Position numbers and translations under genes: made by a program. From Hydractinia symbiolongicarpus (Eukaryota; Cnidaria; Hydrozoa; Anthoathecata; Hydractiniidae), in NCBI RefSeq assembly GCF_029227915.1, contig NC_079886.1:1984001-2048000 (forward strand): a stretch of 64,000 nucleotides of DNA. The letters are read 5' to 3'. Each line of letters opens with the position of its first letter. Position 1 is the stretch's first letter. The notes beneath the pieces were generated by a model, which was not told where the DNA came from, did no database searches, and saw only the letters and a program-made list of their open reading frames with translations. Positions 1 to 10,750 of this stretch are shown here, in pieces.

Positions 1-67
1 AGCGTCTCATCAAAAATGAAAATATTGTTGAAAACTACAAGTCTCATGCGTTTTAGTGGTGAAAAAA

Positions 68-270
68 TAATTTGAAAAATCGTTCTGAAAATGAGTTTAC
101 CCACAAGGTACTTTCTTTGTATACATTCGACTATAGGGGCCAAGCCCGGGATTTACAGGAAATCGCGGGTTTTCGTTTGCCGGCGATTAAACTTCATTTA
201 TTCAGCGTCTCATCAAAAATGAAAATATTTTTGAAAACTACAAGTCTCATCCGTTTTAGTGGTGAAAAAA
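68..270 (+). repeat. Marker monomer (CACAAGG type), copy 1
   Basis: A distinctive monomer class with AATTTGAAAAATCGTTCTG, then CCCACAAGG in place of CTCCCTGGG, ACATTCG in place of ACTTTTG, and GGGCCAAGCCCGGG in place of GGGCCGAGTCCGGG, ending in TCTCATCCG. GGGC-CAA-GCCC is an extra short GC dyad. Five such monomers occur in the window, useful as landmarks for comparing blocks. Confidence 0.85.
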
Positions 271-619
271 TAATTTAAAAAATTCTTCGGGAAATGAGTT
301 TACTCCCTGGGTACTTTCTTTGTATAATTTTGACTATACGGGCCGAGTCCGGGATTTAGTGGAAATCGCGGGTTTTCGTTTGCCGGCGAATAAACTTCAT
401 TTATTTAGCGTCTTATCAAAAATGAAAACATTTTTAAAAACTACAAGTCTCATGCGTTTTAGTGGTGAAAAAAATAATTTAAAAAATCGTTCGGGAAATG
501 AGTTTACTTCCTGGGTACTTTCTTTGTATACTTTTGACTATACGGGCCGAGTCCGGGATTTACGGGAAATCGCGGGTTTTCGTTTGACGGCGAATAAACT
601 TTTTTTATTCAGCGTCTCA

Positions 620-641
620 TCAAAAATGAAAACATTTTTGA
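620..641. other. Perfect 9-bp A/T-rich dyad (example)
   Basis: TCAAAAATG at 620-628 is the exact reverse complement of CATTTTTGA at 633-641, separated by AAAA. It recurs in most monomers. Common variants keep a dyad: the AAAATATTTTT form has an 8-bp stem with a 6-base loop, and the CAAAAGTG form has one G-T mismatch. The forms with CATTGTTG or GAAAGCATTTT break it. Short dyads are known to be enriched in several centromeric satellites that lack CENP-B boxes; a role here is inference. Confidence 0.75.
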
Positions 642-3110
642 AAACTACAAGTCTCATGCGTTTTAGTGGTGAAAAAATAATTTAAAAAATCATTCGGCAA
701 ATCAGTTTACTCCCTGGGTACTTTTTTTGTATACTTTTGACTATACGGGCCGAGTACGGGATTTACGGGAAAGCGCGGGTTTTCGTTTGCCGGCGATTAA
801 ACTTCTTTTATTCAGCGTCTCATCAAAAATGAAAATATTTTTGAAAACTACAAATCTCATGCGTTTTAGTGGTGAAAAAATAATTTAAAAAATCGTTCGG
901 AAATGAGTTTACTCCCTGGGTACTTTTTTATACACATTCGACTATACGGACCGAGTACGGGATTTACGGGAAATCGCAGGTTTTCGTTTGCCGGCGATTA
1001 AACTTCTTTTATTTAGCGTCTCATCAAAAGTGAAAACATTTTTGAAAACTACAAGTCTCATGCGTTTTAGTGGTAAAAAAATAATTTAAAAAATCGTTCG
1101 GGAAATGAGTTTACTCCCTGGGTACTTTCTTTGTATACTTTTGACTATACGGGCCGAGTACGGGATTTACGGGAAATCGCGGGTTTTCGTTTGCCGGCGA
1201 TTAAACTTCTTTTATTTAGCGTCTCATCAAAATTAAAAACATTTTTGAAAACTACAAGTCTCATCCGTTTTATTGGTGAAAAATTAATTTAAAAAATCAT
1301 TCGGGAAATTAGTTTACTCCCTGGGTACTTTCTTTATATACTTTTGACTATACCGGCCGAGTACCGGATTTACGGGAAAGCGCGGGTTTTCGTTTGCCGG
1401 CGATTAAACTTCTTTTATTCAGCGTCTCATCAAAAATGAAAATATTTTTGAAAACTACAAGTCTCATGCGTTTTAGTGGTGAAAAAATAATTTAAAAAAT
1501 CGTTCGGGAAATGAATTTACTCCCTGGTTACTTTCTTTGTATACTTTTGACTCTGCGGGCCGAGTCCGGGATTTACGGGAAATCGCGGGTTTTCGTTTGC
1601 CGGCGATTAAACTTCTTTAATTTAGCGTTTCATCAAAAGTGAAAACATTTTTGAAAACTACTAGTCTCATGCGTTTTAGTGGTAAAAAAATAATTTAAAA
1701 AATCGTTCGGGAAATGAGTTTACTCCCTGGGTACTTTCTTTGTATACTTTTGACTATACGGGCCGAGTACGGGATTTACGGAAAATCGCGGGTTTTCGTT
1801 TGCCGGCGATTAAACTTCTTTTATTTAGCGTCTCATCAAAATTAAAAACATTTTTGAAAACTACAAGTCTCATCCGTTTTAGTGGTGAAAAATTAATTTA
1901 AAAAATCATTCGGGAAATTAGTTTACTCCCTGGGTACTTTCTTTATATACTTTTGACTATACCGGCCGAGTACCGGATTTACGGGAAGGCGCGGGTTTTC
2001 GTTTGCCGGCGATTAAACTTCTTTTATTCAGCGTCTCATCAAAAATGAAAATATTTTTGAAAACTACAAGTCTCATGCGTTTTAGTGGTGAAAAAATAAT
2101 TTAAAAAATTGTTCGGGAAATGAATTTACTCCCTGGGTACTTTCTTTGTATACTTTTGACTCTGCGGGCCGAGTCCGGGATTTACGGGAAATCGCGGGTT
2201 TTCGTTTGCCGGCGATTAAACTTCTTTAATTTAGCGTTTCATCAAAAATGAAAACATTTTTTGAAACTACAAGTCTCATGCGTTTTAGTGGTGAAAAAAT
2301 AATTTAAAAAATCGTTCGGGAAATGAGTTTACTCCCTGGGTACTTTCTTTGTATACTTTTGACTAAACGGGCCGAGTACGGGATTTACGGGAAATCGCGC
2401 GTTTTCGTTTGCCGGCGATTAAACTTCTTTTATTTAGCGTCTCATCAAAATTAAAACCATTTTTGAAAACTACAAGTCTCATGCGTTTTTGTGGTGAAAA
2501 AATAATTTAAAAAATCGTTCGGGAAATTAGTTTACTCCCTGGGTACTTTCTTTATATACTTTTGACTATACCGGCCGAGTACCGGATTTACGGGAAATCG
2601 CGGGTTTTCGTTTGCCGGCGATTAAACTTCTTTTATTCAGCGTCTTATCAAAAATGAAAACATTTTTGAAAACTACAAGTCTCATGCGTTTTAGTGGTAA
2701 AAAAATAATTTAAAAAATTGTTCGGGAAATGAGTTTACTCCCTGGGTACTTTCTTTGTATACTTTTGACCATACGGGCCGAGTCCGGGATTTACGGGAAA
2801 TCGCGGATTTTCGTTTGCCGGCGATTAAACTTCTTTTATTTAGCGTTTCATCAAAAATGAAAACCTTTTTGAAAACTACAAGTGTCATGCGTTTTAGTGG
2901 TGAAAAAATAATTTAAAAAATCGTTCGGGAAATGAGTTTACTCCCTGGGTACTTTCTTTGTATAATTTTGACTATACGGGCCGAGTCCGGGATTTAGGGG
3001 AAATCGCGGGTTTTCGTTTGCCAGCGAATAAACTTCATTTATTTAGCGTCTCATCAAAAATGAAACCTTTTTAAAAACTACAAGTCTCATGCGTTTTAGT
3101 GGTGAAAAAA

Positions 3111-3313
3111 TAATTTAAAAAATCGTTCGGGAAATGAGTTTACTCCCTGGGTACTTTCTTTGTATACTTTTGACTATACGGGCCGAGTCCGGGATTTACG
3201 GGAAATCGCGGGTTTTCGTTTGCCGGCGATTAAACTTCTTTTATTCAGCGTCTCATCAAAAATAAAAACATTTTTGAAAACTACAAGTGTCATGCGTTTT
3301 AGTGGTGAAAAAA
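3111..3313 (+). repeat. Representative 203-bp monomer
   Basis: This copy starts at TAATTTAAAA and runs to the base before the same motif in the next unit; start phase is arbitrary. In order it holds an A-tract segment, CGTTCGGGAAATGAG, TTTACTCCCTGGGTAC, the dyad around GTATAC...CTATAC, the CpG-rich core with four CGGG motifs, GCCGGC, a T-rich segment CTTCTTTTATTCAG, GCGTCTCATCAAAAA, the A/T dyad region, CTACAAGTGTCATGCG and TTTTAGTGGTGAAAA. The eye-made consensus differs here at two positions: ATGAAAAC is ATAAAAAC, and AAGTCTCAT is AAGTGTCAT. Consensus composition counted by hand is 35 C and 42 G in 203 bp (38% G+C) with 13 CpG. Confidence 0.95.
3179..3227 (+). other. CpG-rich core with helically phased CGGG motifs (example)
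   Basis: CGGG starts at 3179, 3190, 3199 and 3209, that is at spacings of 11, 9 and 10 bp, about one helical turn each. The palindrome GCCGGC follows at 3222-3227. The same arrangement recurs in nearly every monomer, although individual motifs are altered in subclasses (TACCGG, CAGG, TATGGG, CGCAGG). Same-face spacing could favour nucleosome rotational setting or a multi-contact DNA-binding protein; that is inference and no known protein site was recognised. Confidence 0.7.
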
Positions 3314-6300
3314 TAACTTAAAAAATCGTTCGGGAAATGAGTTTACTCCCTGGGTACTTTCTTTGTATAATTTTGACTATACGGGCCGAGTCCGGGATTT
3401 AGGGGAAATCGCGGGTTTTCGTTTGCCGGCGAATAAACTTCATTTATTTAGCGTCTCATCAAAAATGAAACCTTTTTTAAAAACTACAAGTCTCATGCGT
3501 TTTAGTGGTGAAAAAATAATTTAAAAAATCGTTCGGGAAATGAGTTTACTTCCTGGGTACTTTCTTTGTATACTTTTGACTATACGGGTCGTGTCCGGGA
3601 TTTACGGGAAATCACGGGTTTTCGTTTGCCGGCGATTAAACTTTTTTTATTCAGCGTCTCATCAAAAATGAAAACAATTGTGAATACTACAAGTCTCATG
3701 CGTTTTAGTGGTGAAAAAATAATTTAAAATATCGTTCGGGAAATGAGTTTACTCCCTGGGTACTTTCTTTGTATAATTTTGACTATACGGGCCGAGTTTA
3801 GGGGAAATCGCGGGTTTTCGTTTGCCGGCGATTAAGCTTCCTTTATTCAGCGTCTTATCAAAAATGAAAACATTTTTTAAAAACTACAAGTCTCATGCGT
3901 TTTAGTGGTGAAAAATTAATTTAAAAAATCGTTCGGGAAATGAGTTTACTCCCTGGGTACTTTCTTTGTATACTTTTGACTATACGGGCCGAGTCCGGGA
4001 TTTACGGGAAATCGCGGGTTTTCGTTTGCCGGCGATTAAACTTCTTTTATTCAGCGTCTCATCAAAAATAAAAACATTTTTGAAAACTACAAGTGTCATG
4101 CGTTTTAGTGGTGAAAAAATGATTTAAAAAATCGTTCTGGAAATGAGTTTACTTCCTGGGTACTTTCTTTGTATACTTTTGACTATACGGGTCGTGTCCG
4201 GGATTTACGGGAAATCACGGGTTTTCGTTTGCCGGCGATTAAACTTTTTTTATTCAGCGTCTCATCAAAAATGAAAACAATTGTGAAAACTACAAGTCTC
4301 ATGCGTTTTAGTGGTGAAAAAATAATTTAAAAAATCGTTCGGGAAATGAGTTTACTCCCTGGGTACTTTCTTTATATACTTTTGACTATACGGGCCGAGT
4401 ACCGGATTTACGGGAAATCGCGGGTTTTCGTTTGCCGGCAATTAAACTTCTTTTATTCAGCGTTTCATCAAAAATGAAAACATTTTTTGAAACTACAAGT
4501 CTCATGCGTTTTAGTGGTGAAAAAATAATTTAAAAAATCGTTCGGGAAATGAGTTTACTCCCTGGGTACTTTCTTTGTATACTTTTGACTAAACGGGCCG
4601 AGTACGGGATTTACGGGAAATCGCGCGTTTTCGTTTGCCGGCGATTAAACTTCTTTTATTTAGCGTCTCATCAAAATTAAAACCATTTTTGAAAACTACA
4701 AGTCTCATGCGTTTTTGTGGTGAAAAAATAATTTAAAAAATCGTTCGGGAAATTAGTTTACTCCCTGGGTACTTTCTTTATATACTTTTGACTATACCGG
4801 CCGAGTACCGGATTTACGGGAAATCGCGGGTTTTCGTTTGCCGGCGATTAAACTTCTTTTATTCAGCGTCTTATCAAAAATGAAAACATTTTTGAAAACT
4901 ACAAGTCTCATGCGTTTTAGTGGTAAAAAAATAATTTAAAAAATTGTTCGGGAAATGAGTTTACTCCCTGGGTACTTTCTTTGTATACTTTTGACCATAC
5001 GGGCCGAGTCCGGGATTTACGGGAAATCGCGGATTTTCGTTTGCCGGAGATTAAACTTCTTTTATTTAGCGTTTCATCAAAAATGAAAACCTTTTTGAAA
5101 ACTACAAGTGTCATGCGTTTTAGTGGTGAAAAAATAATTTAAAAAATCGTTCGGGAAATGAGTTTACTCCCTGGGTACTTTCTTTGTATAATTTTGACTA
5201 TACGGGCCGAGTCCGGGATTTAGGGGAAATCGCGGGTTTTCGTTTGCCAGCGAATAAACTTCATTTATTTAGCGTCTCATCAAAAATGAAACCTTTTTAA
5301 AAACTACAAGTCTCATGCGTTTTAGTGGTGAAAAAATAATTTAAAAAATCGTTCGGGAAATGAGTTTACTCCCTGGGTACTTTCTTTGTATACTTTTGAC
5401 TATATGGGCCGAGTCCGGGATTTACGGGAAATCGCGGGTTTTCGTTTGCCGGCGATTAAACTTCTTTTATTCAGCGTCTCATCAAAAATAAAAACATTTT
5501 TGAAAACTACAAGTGTCATGCGTTTTAGTGGTGAAAAAATAACTTAAAAAATCGTTCGGGAAATGAGTTTACTCCCTGGGTACTTTCTTTGTATAATTTT
5601 GACTATACGGGCCGAGTCCGGGATTTAGGGGAAATCGCGGGTTTTCGTTTGCCGGCGAATAAACTTCATTTATTTAGCGTCTCATCAAAAATGAAACCTT
5701 TTTTAAAAACTACAAGTCTCATGCGTTTTAGTGGTGAAAAAATAATTTAAAAAATCGTTCGGGAAATGAGTTTACTTCCTGGGTACTTTCTTTGTATACT
5801 TTTGACTATACGGGTCGTGTCCGGGATTTACGGGAAATCACGGGTTTTCGTTTGCCGGCGATTAAACTTTTTTTATTCAGCGTCTCATCAAAAATGAAAA
5901 CAATTGTGAATACTACAAGTCTCATGCGTTTTAGTGGTGAAAAAATAATTTAAAATATCGTTCGGGAAATGAGTTTACTCCCTGGGTACTTTCTTTGTAT
6001 AATTTTGACTATACGGGCCGAGTTTAGGGGAAATCGCGGGTTTTCGTTTGCCGGCGATTAAGCTTCCTTTATTCAGCGTCTTATCAAAAATGAAAACATT
6101 TTTTAAAAACTACAAGTCTCATGCGTTTTAGTGGTGAAAAATTAATTTAAAAAATCGTTCGGGAAATGAGTTTACTCCCTGGGTACTTTCTTTGTATACT
6201 TTTGACTATACGGGCCGAGTCCGGGATTTACGGGAAATCGCGGGTTTTCGTTTGCCGGCGATTAAACTTCTTTTATTCAGCGTCTCATCAAAAATAAAAA

Positions 6301-6689
6301 CATTTTTGAAAACTACAAGTGTCATGCGTTTTAGTGGTGAAAAAATGATTTAAAAAATCGTTCGGGAAATGAGTTTACTTCCTGGGTACTTTCTTTGTAT
6401 ACTTTTGACTATACGGGTCGTGTCCGGGATTTACGGGAAATCACGGGTTTTCGTTTGCCGGCGATTAAACTTTTTTTATTCAGCGTCTCATCAAAAATGA
6501 AAACAATTGTGAAAACTACAAGTCTCATGCGTTTTAGTGGTGAAAAAATAATTTAAAAAATCGTTCGGGAAATGAGTTTACTCCCTGGGTACTTTCTTTA
6601 TATACTTTTGACTATACGGGCCGAGTACCGGATTTACGGGAAATCGCGGGTTTTCGTTTGCCGGCGATTAAACTTCTTTTATTCAGCGT

Positions 6690-9600
6690 CTTATCAAAAA
6701 TGAAAACATTTTTGAAAACTACAAGTCTCATGCGTTTTAGTGGTGAAAAAATAATTTAAAAAATCGTTCGGAAAATGAGTTTACTCCCTGGGTACTTTCT
6801 TTGTATAGTTTTGACCATACAGGCCGAGTCCGGGATTTACGGGAAATCGCGGGTTTTCGTTTGCCGGCGATTAAACTTCTTTTATTCAGCGTCTTATCAA
6901 AAATGAAAACATTTTTGAAAACTACAAGTCTCATGCGTTTTAGTGGTGAAAAAATAATTTAAAATATCGTTCGGGAAATGAGTTTACTCCCTGAGTACTT
7001 TCTTTGTATACTTTTGACTATACGGGCCGAGTACCGGATTTACGGGAAATCACGGGTTTTCGTTTGCCGACGATTAAACTTCTTTTATTTAGCGTCTTAT
7101 CAAAAATGAAAACATTTTTGAAAACTACAAGTCTCATGTGTTTTAGTGGTGAAAAAATAATTTAAAAAATCGTTCGGGAAATGAGTTTACTCCCTGGGTA
7201 CTTTCTTTGTATAGTTTTGACCATACGGGCCGAGTCCGGGATTTACGGGAAATCGCGGGTTTTCGTTTGCCGGCGATTAAACTTCTTTTATTTTGCGTTT
7301 CACCAAAAATGAAAACATTTTTGAAAACTACAAGTGTCATGCGTTTTAGTGGTGAAAAAATAATTTAAAAATTCGTTCGGGAAATGAGTTTACTCCCTGG
7401 GTACTTTCTTTGTATAATTTTAATTATACGGGCCGAGTCCAGGATTTAGGGGAAATCGCGGGTTTTCGTTTGCCGGCGATTAAACTTCATTTATTTAGCG
7501 TCTCATCAAAAATGAAAACATTTTTGAAAACTACAAGTATCATGCGTTTTAGTGGTGAAAAAATGATTTAAAAAATAGTTCGGGAAATGAGTTTACTCCC
7601 TGGGTACTCTCTTTGTATACTTTTGATTATACGGGTCGTGTCCGGGATTTACGGGAAATCGCGGGTTTTCGTTTGCCGGCGATTAAACTTGTTTTATTTA
7701 GCGTCTCATCAAAAATGAAAACATTGTTGAAAACTACAAGTCTCATGCGTTTTAGTGGTGAAAAAATAATTAAAAAAATCGTTCTGAAAATGAGTTTATT
7801 CACAGGGTACTTTCTTTATATACTTTTGACTATACGGGCCGAGTACCGGATTTACGGGAAATCGCGGGTTTTCGTTTGCCGGCGGTTAAACTTCTTTTAT
7901 TCAGCGTTTCATCAAAAATGAAAACATTTTTGAAAACTACAAGTCTTTTGCGTTTTAGTGGTGAAAAAATAATTTAAAATATCGTTCGGGAAATGAGTTT
8001 ACTCCCTGGGTACTTTCTTTGTATAGTTTTGACCATACGGGCCGAGTCCGGGATTTAGAGGAAATCGCGGGTTTTCGTTTGCCGGCGATTAAACTTCATT
8101 TATTTAGCGTCTCATCAAAAATGAAAATATTTTTTAAAAATACAAGTCTCATGCGTTTTAGTGGTGAAAAAATAATTTAAAAAATCGTTCGTGAAATGAG
8201 TTTACTCCCTGGGTACTTTCTTTGTATACTTTTGACTATACGGGCCGAGTCTGGGATTTACGGGAAATCGCGCGTTTTCGTTTGCCGGCGATTAAACTTC
8301 TTTTATTCAGCGTCTCATCAAAAATGAAAACATTTTTGAAAACTACAAGTGTCATGCGTTTTAGTGGTGAAAAAATAATTTAAAAAATCGTTCGGGAAAT
8401 GAGTTTAACCCCTGGGTACTTTCTTTATATATTTTTGACTATACGGGCCGAGTACCGGATTTACGGGAAATCGCGGGTTTTCGTTTGCCGGCGATTAAAC
8501 TTCTTTTATTCAGCGTCTTATCAAAAACGAAAACATTTTTGAAAACTACAAGTCTCATGCCTTTTAGTGGTGAAAAAATAATTTAAAAAATCGTTCGGGA
8601 AATGAGTTTACTCCCTGGGTACTTTCTTTGTATAGTTTTGACCATACGGGCCGAGTCCGGGATTTACGGAAAATCGCGGGTTTTCGTTTGCCGGCGATTA
8701 AACTTCTTTTATTTTGCTTTTCACCAAAAATGAAAACATTTTTGAAAACTACAAGTGTCATGCGTTTTAGTGGTGAAAAAATAATTTAAAAATTCGTTCG
8801 GGAAATGAGTTTACTCAATGGGTACTTTCTTTGTATAATTTTGATTATACGGGCCGAGTCCGGGATTTAGGGGAAATCGCGGGTTTTCGTTTGCCGGCGA
8901 TTAAACTTCATTTATTTAGCGTCTCATCAAAAATGAAAGCATTTTTAAAAACTACAAGTGTCATGCGTTTTAGTGGTGAAAAAATGATTTAAAAAATCGT
9001 TCGGGAAATGAGTTTACTCCCTGGGTACTTTCTTTATACATTTTTGACTATACGGGCCGAGTACCGGATTTACGGGAAATCGCAGGTTTTCGTTTGCCGG
9101 CGATTAAACTTCATTTATTTAGCGTCTCCACAAAAATGAAAGCATTTTTAAAAACTACAAGTGTCATGCGTTTTAGTGGTGAAAAAATGATTTAAAAAAT
9201 CGTTCGGGAAATGAGTTTACTCCCTGGGTACTTTCTTTATATATTTTTGACTATACGGGCCGAGTACCGGATTTACGGGAAATCGCGGGTTTTCGTTTGC
9301 CGGCGATTAAACTTCTTTTATTCAGCGTCTTATCAAAAATGAAAACATTTTTGAAAACTACAAGTCTCATGCGTATTAGTGGTGAAAAAATAATTTAAAA
9401 AATCGTTTGGGAAATGAGTTTACTCCCTGGGTACTTTCTTTGTATACTTTTGACCATACGGGCCGAGTCCGGGATTTACGGGAAATCGCGGGTTTCTGTT
9501 TGCCGGCGATTAAACTTCTTTTATTTAGCGTCTCATCAAAAATGAAAATATTTTTGAAAACTACAAGTCTCATGCGTTTTAGTGGTGAAAAAATAATTTA

Positions 9601-10750
9601 AAAAATCGTTCGGGAAATGAGTTTACTCCCTGGGTACTTTCTTTTTATACTTTTGACTATACGGGCCGAGTCTGGGATTTACGGGAAATCGCGCGTTTTC
9701 GTTTGCCGGCGATTAAACTTCTTTTATTCAGCGTCTCATCAAAAATGAAAACATTTTTGAAAACTACAAGTTTCATGCGTTTTAGTGGTGAAAAAATAAT
9801 TTAAAAAATCGTTCGGGAAATGAGTTTAACCCCTGGGTACTTTCTTTATATATTTTTGACTATACGGGCCGAGTACCGGATTTACGGGAAATCGCGGGTT
9901 TTCGTTTGCCGGCGATTAAACTTCTTTTATTCAGCGTCTTATCAAAAACGAAAACATTTTTGAAAACTACAAGTCTCATGCCTTTTAGTGGTGAAAAAAT
10001 AATTTAAAAAATCGTTCGGGAAATGAGTTTACTCCCTGGGTACTTTCTTTGTATAGTTTTGACCATACGGGCCGAGTCCAGGATTTACGGAAAATCGCAG
10101 GTTTTCGTTTGCCGGCGATTAAACTTCTTTTATTTTGCATTTCACCAAAAATGAAAACATTTTTGAAAACTACAAGTGTCATGCGTTTTAGTGGTGAAAA
10201 AATAATTTAAAAAATCGTTCGGGAAATGAGTTTACTCCCTGGGTACTTTCTTTGTATAATTTTGATTATACGGGCCGAGTCCGGGATTTAGGGGAAATCG
10301 CGGGTTTTCGTTTGCCGGCGATTAAACTTCATTTATTTAGCGTCTCATCAAAAATGAAAGCATTTTTAAAAACTACAAGTGTCATGCGTTTTAGTGGTGA
10401 AAAAATGATTTAAAAAATCGTTCGGGAAATGAGTTTACTCCCTGGGTACTTTCTTTATATATTTTTGACTATACGGGCCGAGTACCGGATTTACGGGAAA
10501 TCGCGGGTTTTCGTTTGCCGGCGATTAAACTTCATTTATTTAGCGTCTCATCAAAAATGAAAGCATTTTTAAAAACTACAAGTGTCATGCGTTTTAGTGG
10601 TGAAAAAATGATTTAAAAAATCGTTCGGGAAATGAGTTTACTCCCTGGGTACTTTCTTTAAATATTTTTGACTATACGGGCCGAGTACCGGATTTACGGG
10701 AAATCGCGGGTTTTCGCTTGCCGGCGATTAAACTTCTTTTATTCAGCGTC
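6690..10750 (+). repeat. 7-mer repeats, period 1,421 bp
   Basis: A characteristic ATTTTGCNTTTCACCAAAAATG monomer type recurs in step at intervals of 1,421 bp (7 x 203) near 7,295, 8,716 and 10,137. The GTTTAACCCCTGGG variant near 8,403 and 9,824 and the GAGTCTGGGA variant at 8,247 and 9,668 give the same period. The best match is about 8,170-9,590 against 9,590-10,750; the leftmost unit matches only in part. Adjacent near-identical TTTATANATTTTTGAC monomers near 8,990-9,370 indicate single-monomer duplication as well. Confidence 0.75.
8833..8850. other. GTATAA / TTATAC 6-bp dyad in a variant monomer (example)
   Basis: GTATAA (8833-8838) and TTATAC (8845-8850) pair perfectly around TTTTGA. 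In the commonest monomer form the same place reads GTATAC...CTATAC, with five pairs and a C-C mismatch next to the loop. Intermediates with only one of the two changes also occur, for example near 2961 and 7624, so the two-base change may have arisen stepwise. Confidence 0.55.

Larger units (their letters stand above)
1..2240 (+). repeat. Left block: diverged monomers with a 3-mer (609 bp) doublet
   Basis: The first ~1,020 bp are individually distinguishable monomers. From about 1,020 the order repeats with a 609-bp period (3 x 203): the AAAAGTG monomer at 1,021 and 1,630, the CAAAATTAAAAAC monomer at ~1,229 and ~1,838, and the GACTCTGCGGG monomer at ~1,550 and ~2,159. The second unit ends near 2,240, where the match to the first unit breaks. 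Confidence 0.8.
2240..6690 (+). repeat. 11-mer doublet, period 2,226 bp
   Basis: Two successive units (about 2,240-4,466 and 4,466-6,690). Matching landmarks lie 2,226 bp apart: the CATTTTTTGAAACTAC variant at 2,255 and 4,481, and the TCGCGCGTTTTCG variant near 2,395 and 4,621. The period is 7 bp below 11 x 203 because each unit carries a monomer with a 7-bp deletion in the core (GAGTTTAGGGG, near 3,796 and 6,022); two 1-bp indels in the unit cancel. Confidence 0.85.

Noticed and set aside
2990-3005. Plant-type telomere repeat (TTTAGGG) inside GGGATTTAGGGG variants
   Set aside because: It is a single unit made by one C-to-G change in GGGATTTACGGG, is confined to some monomer classes and never occurs in tandem.
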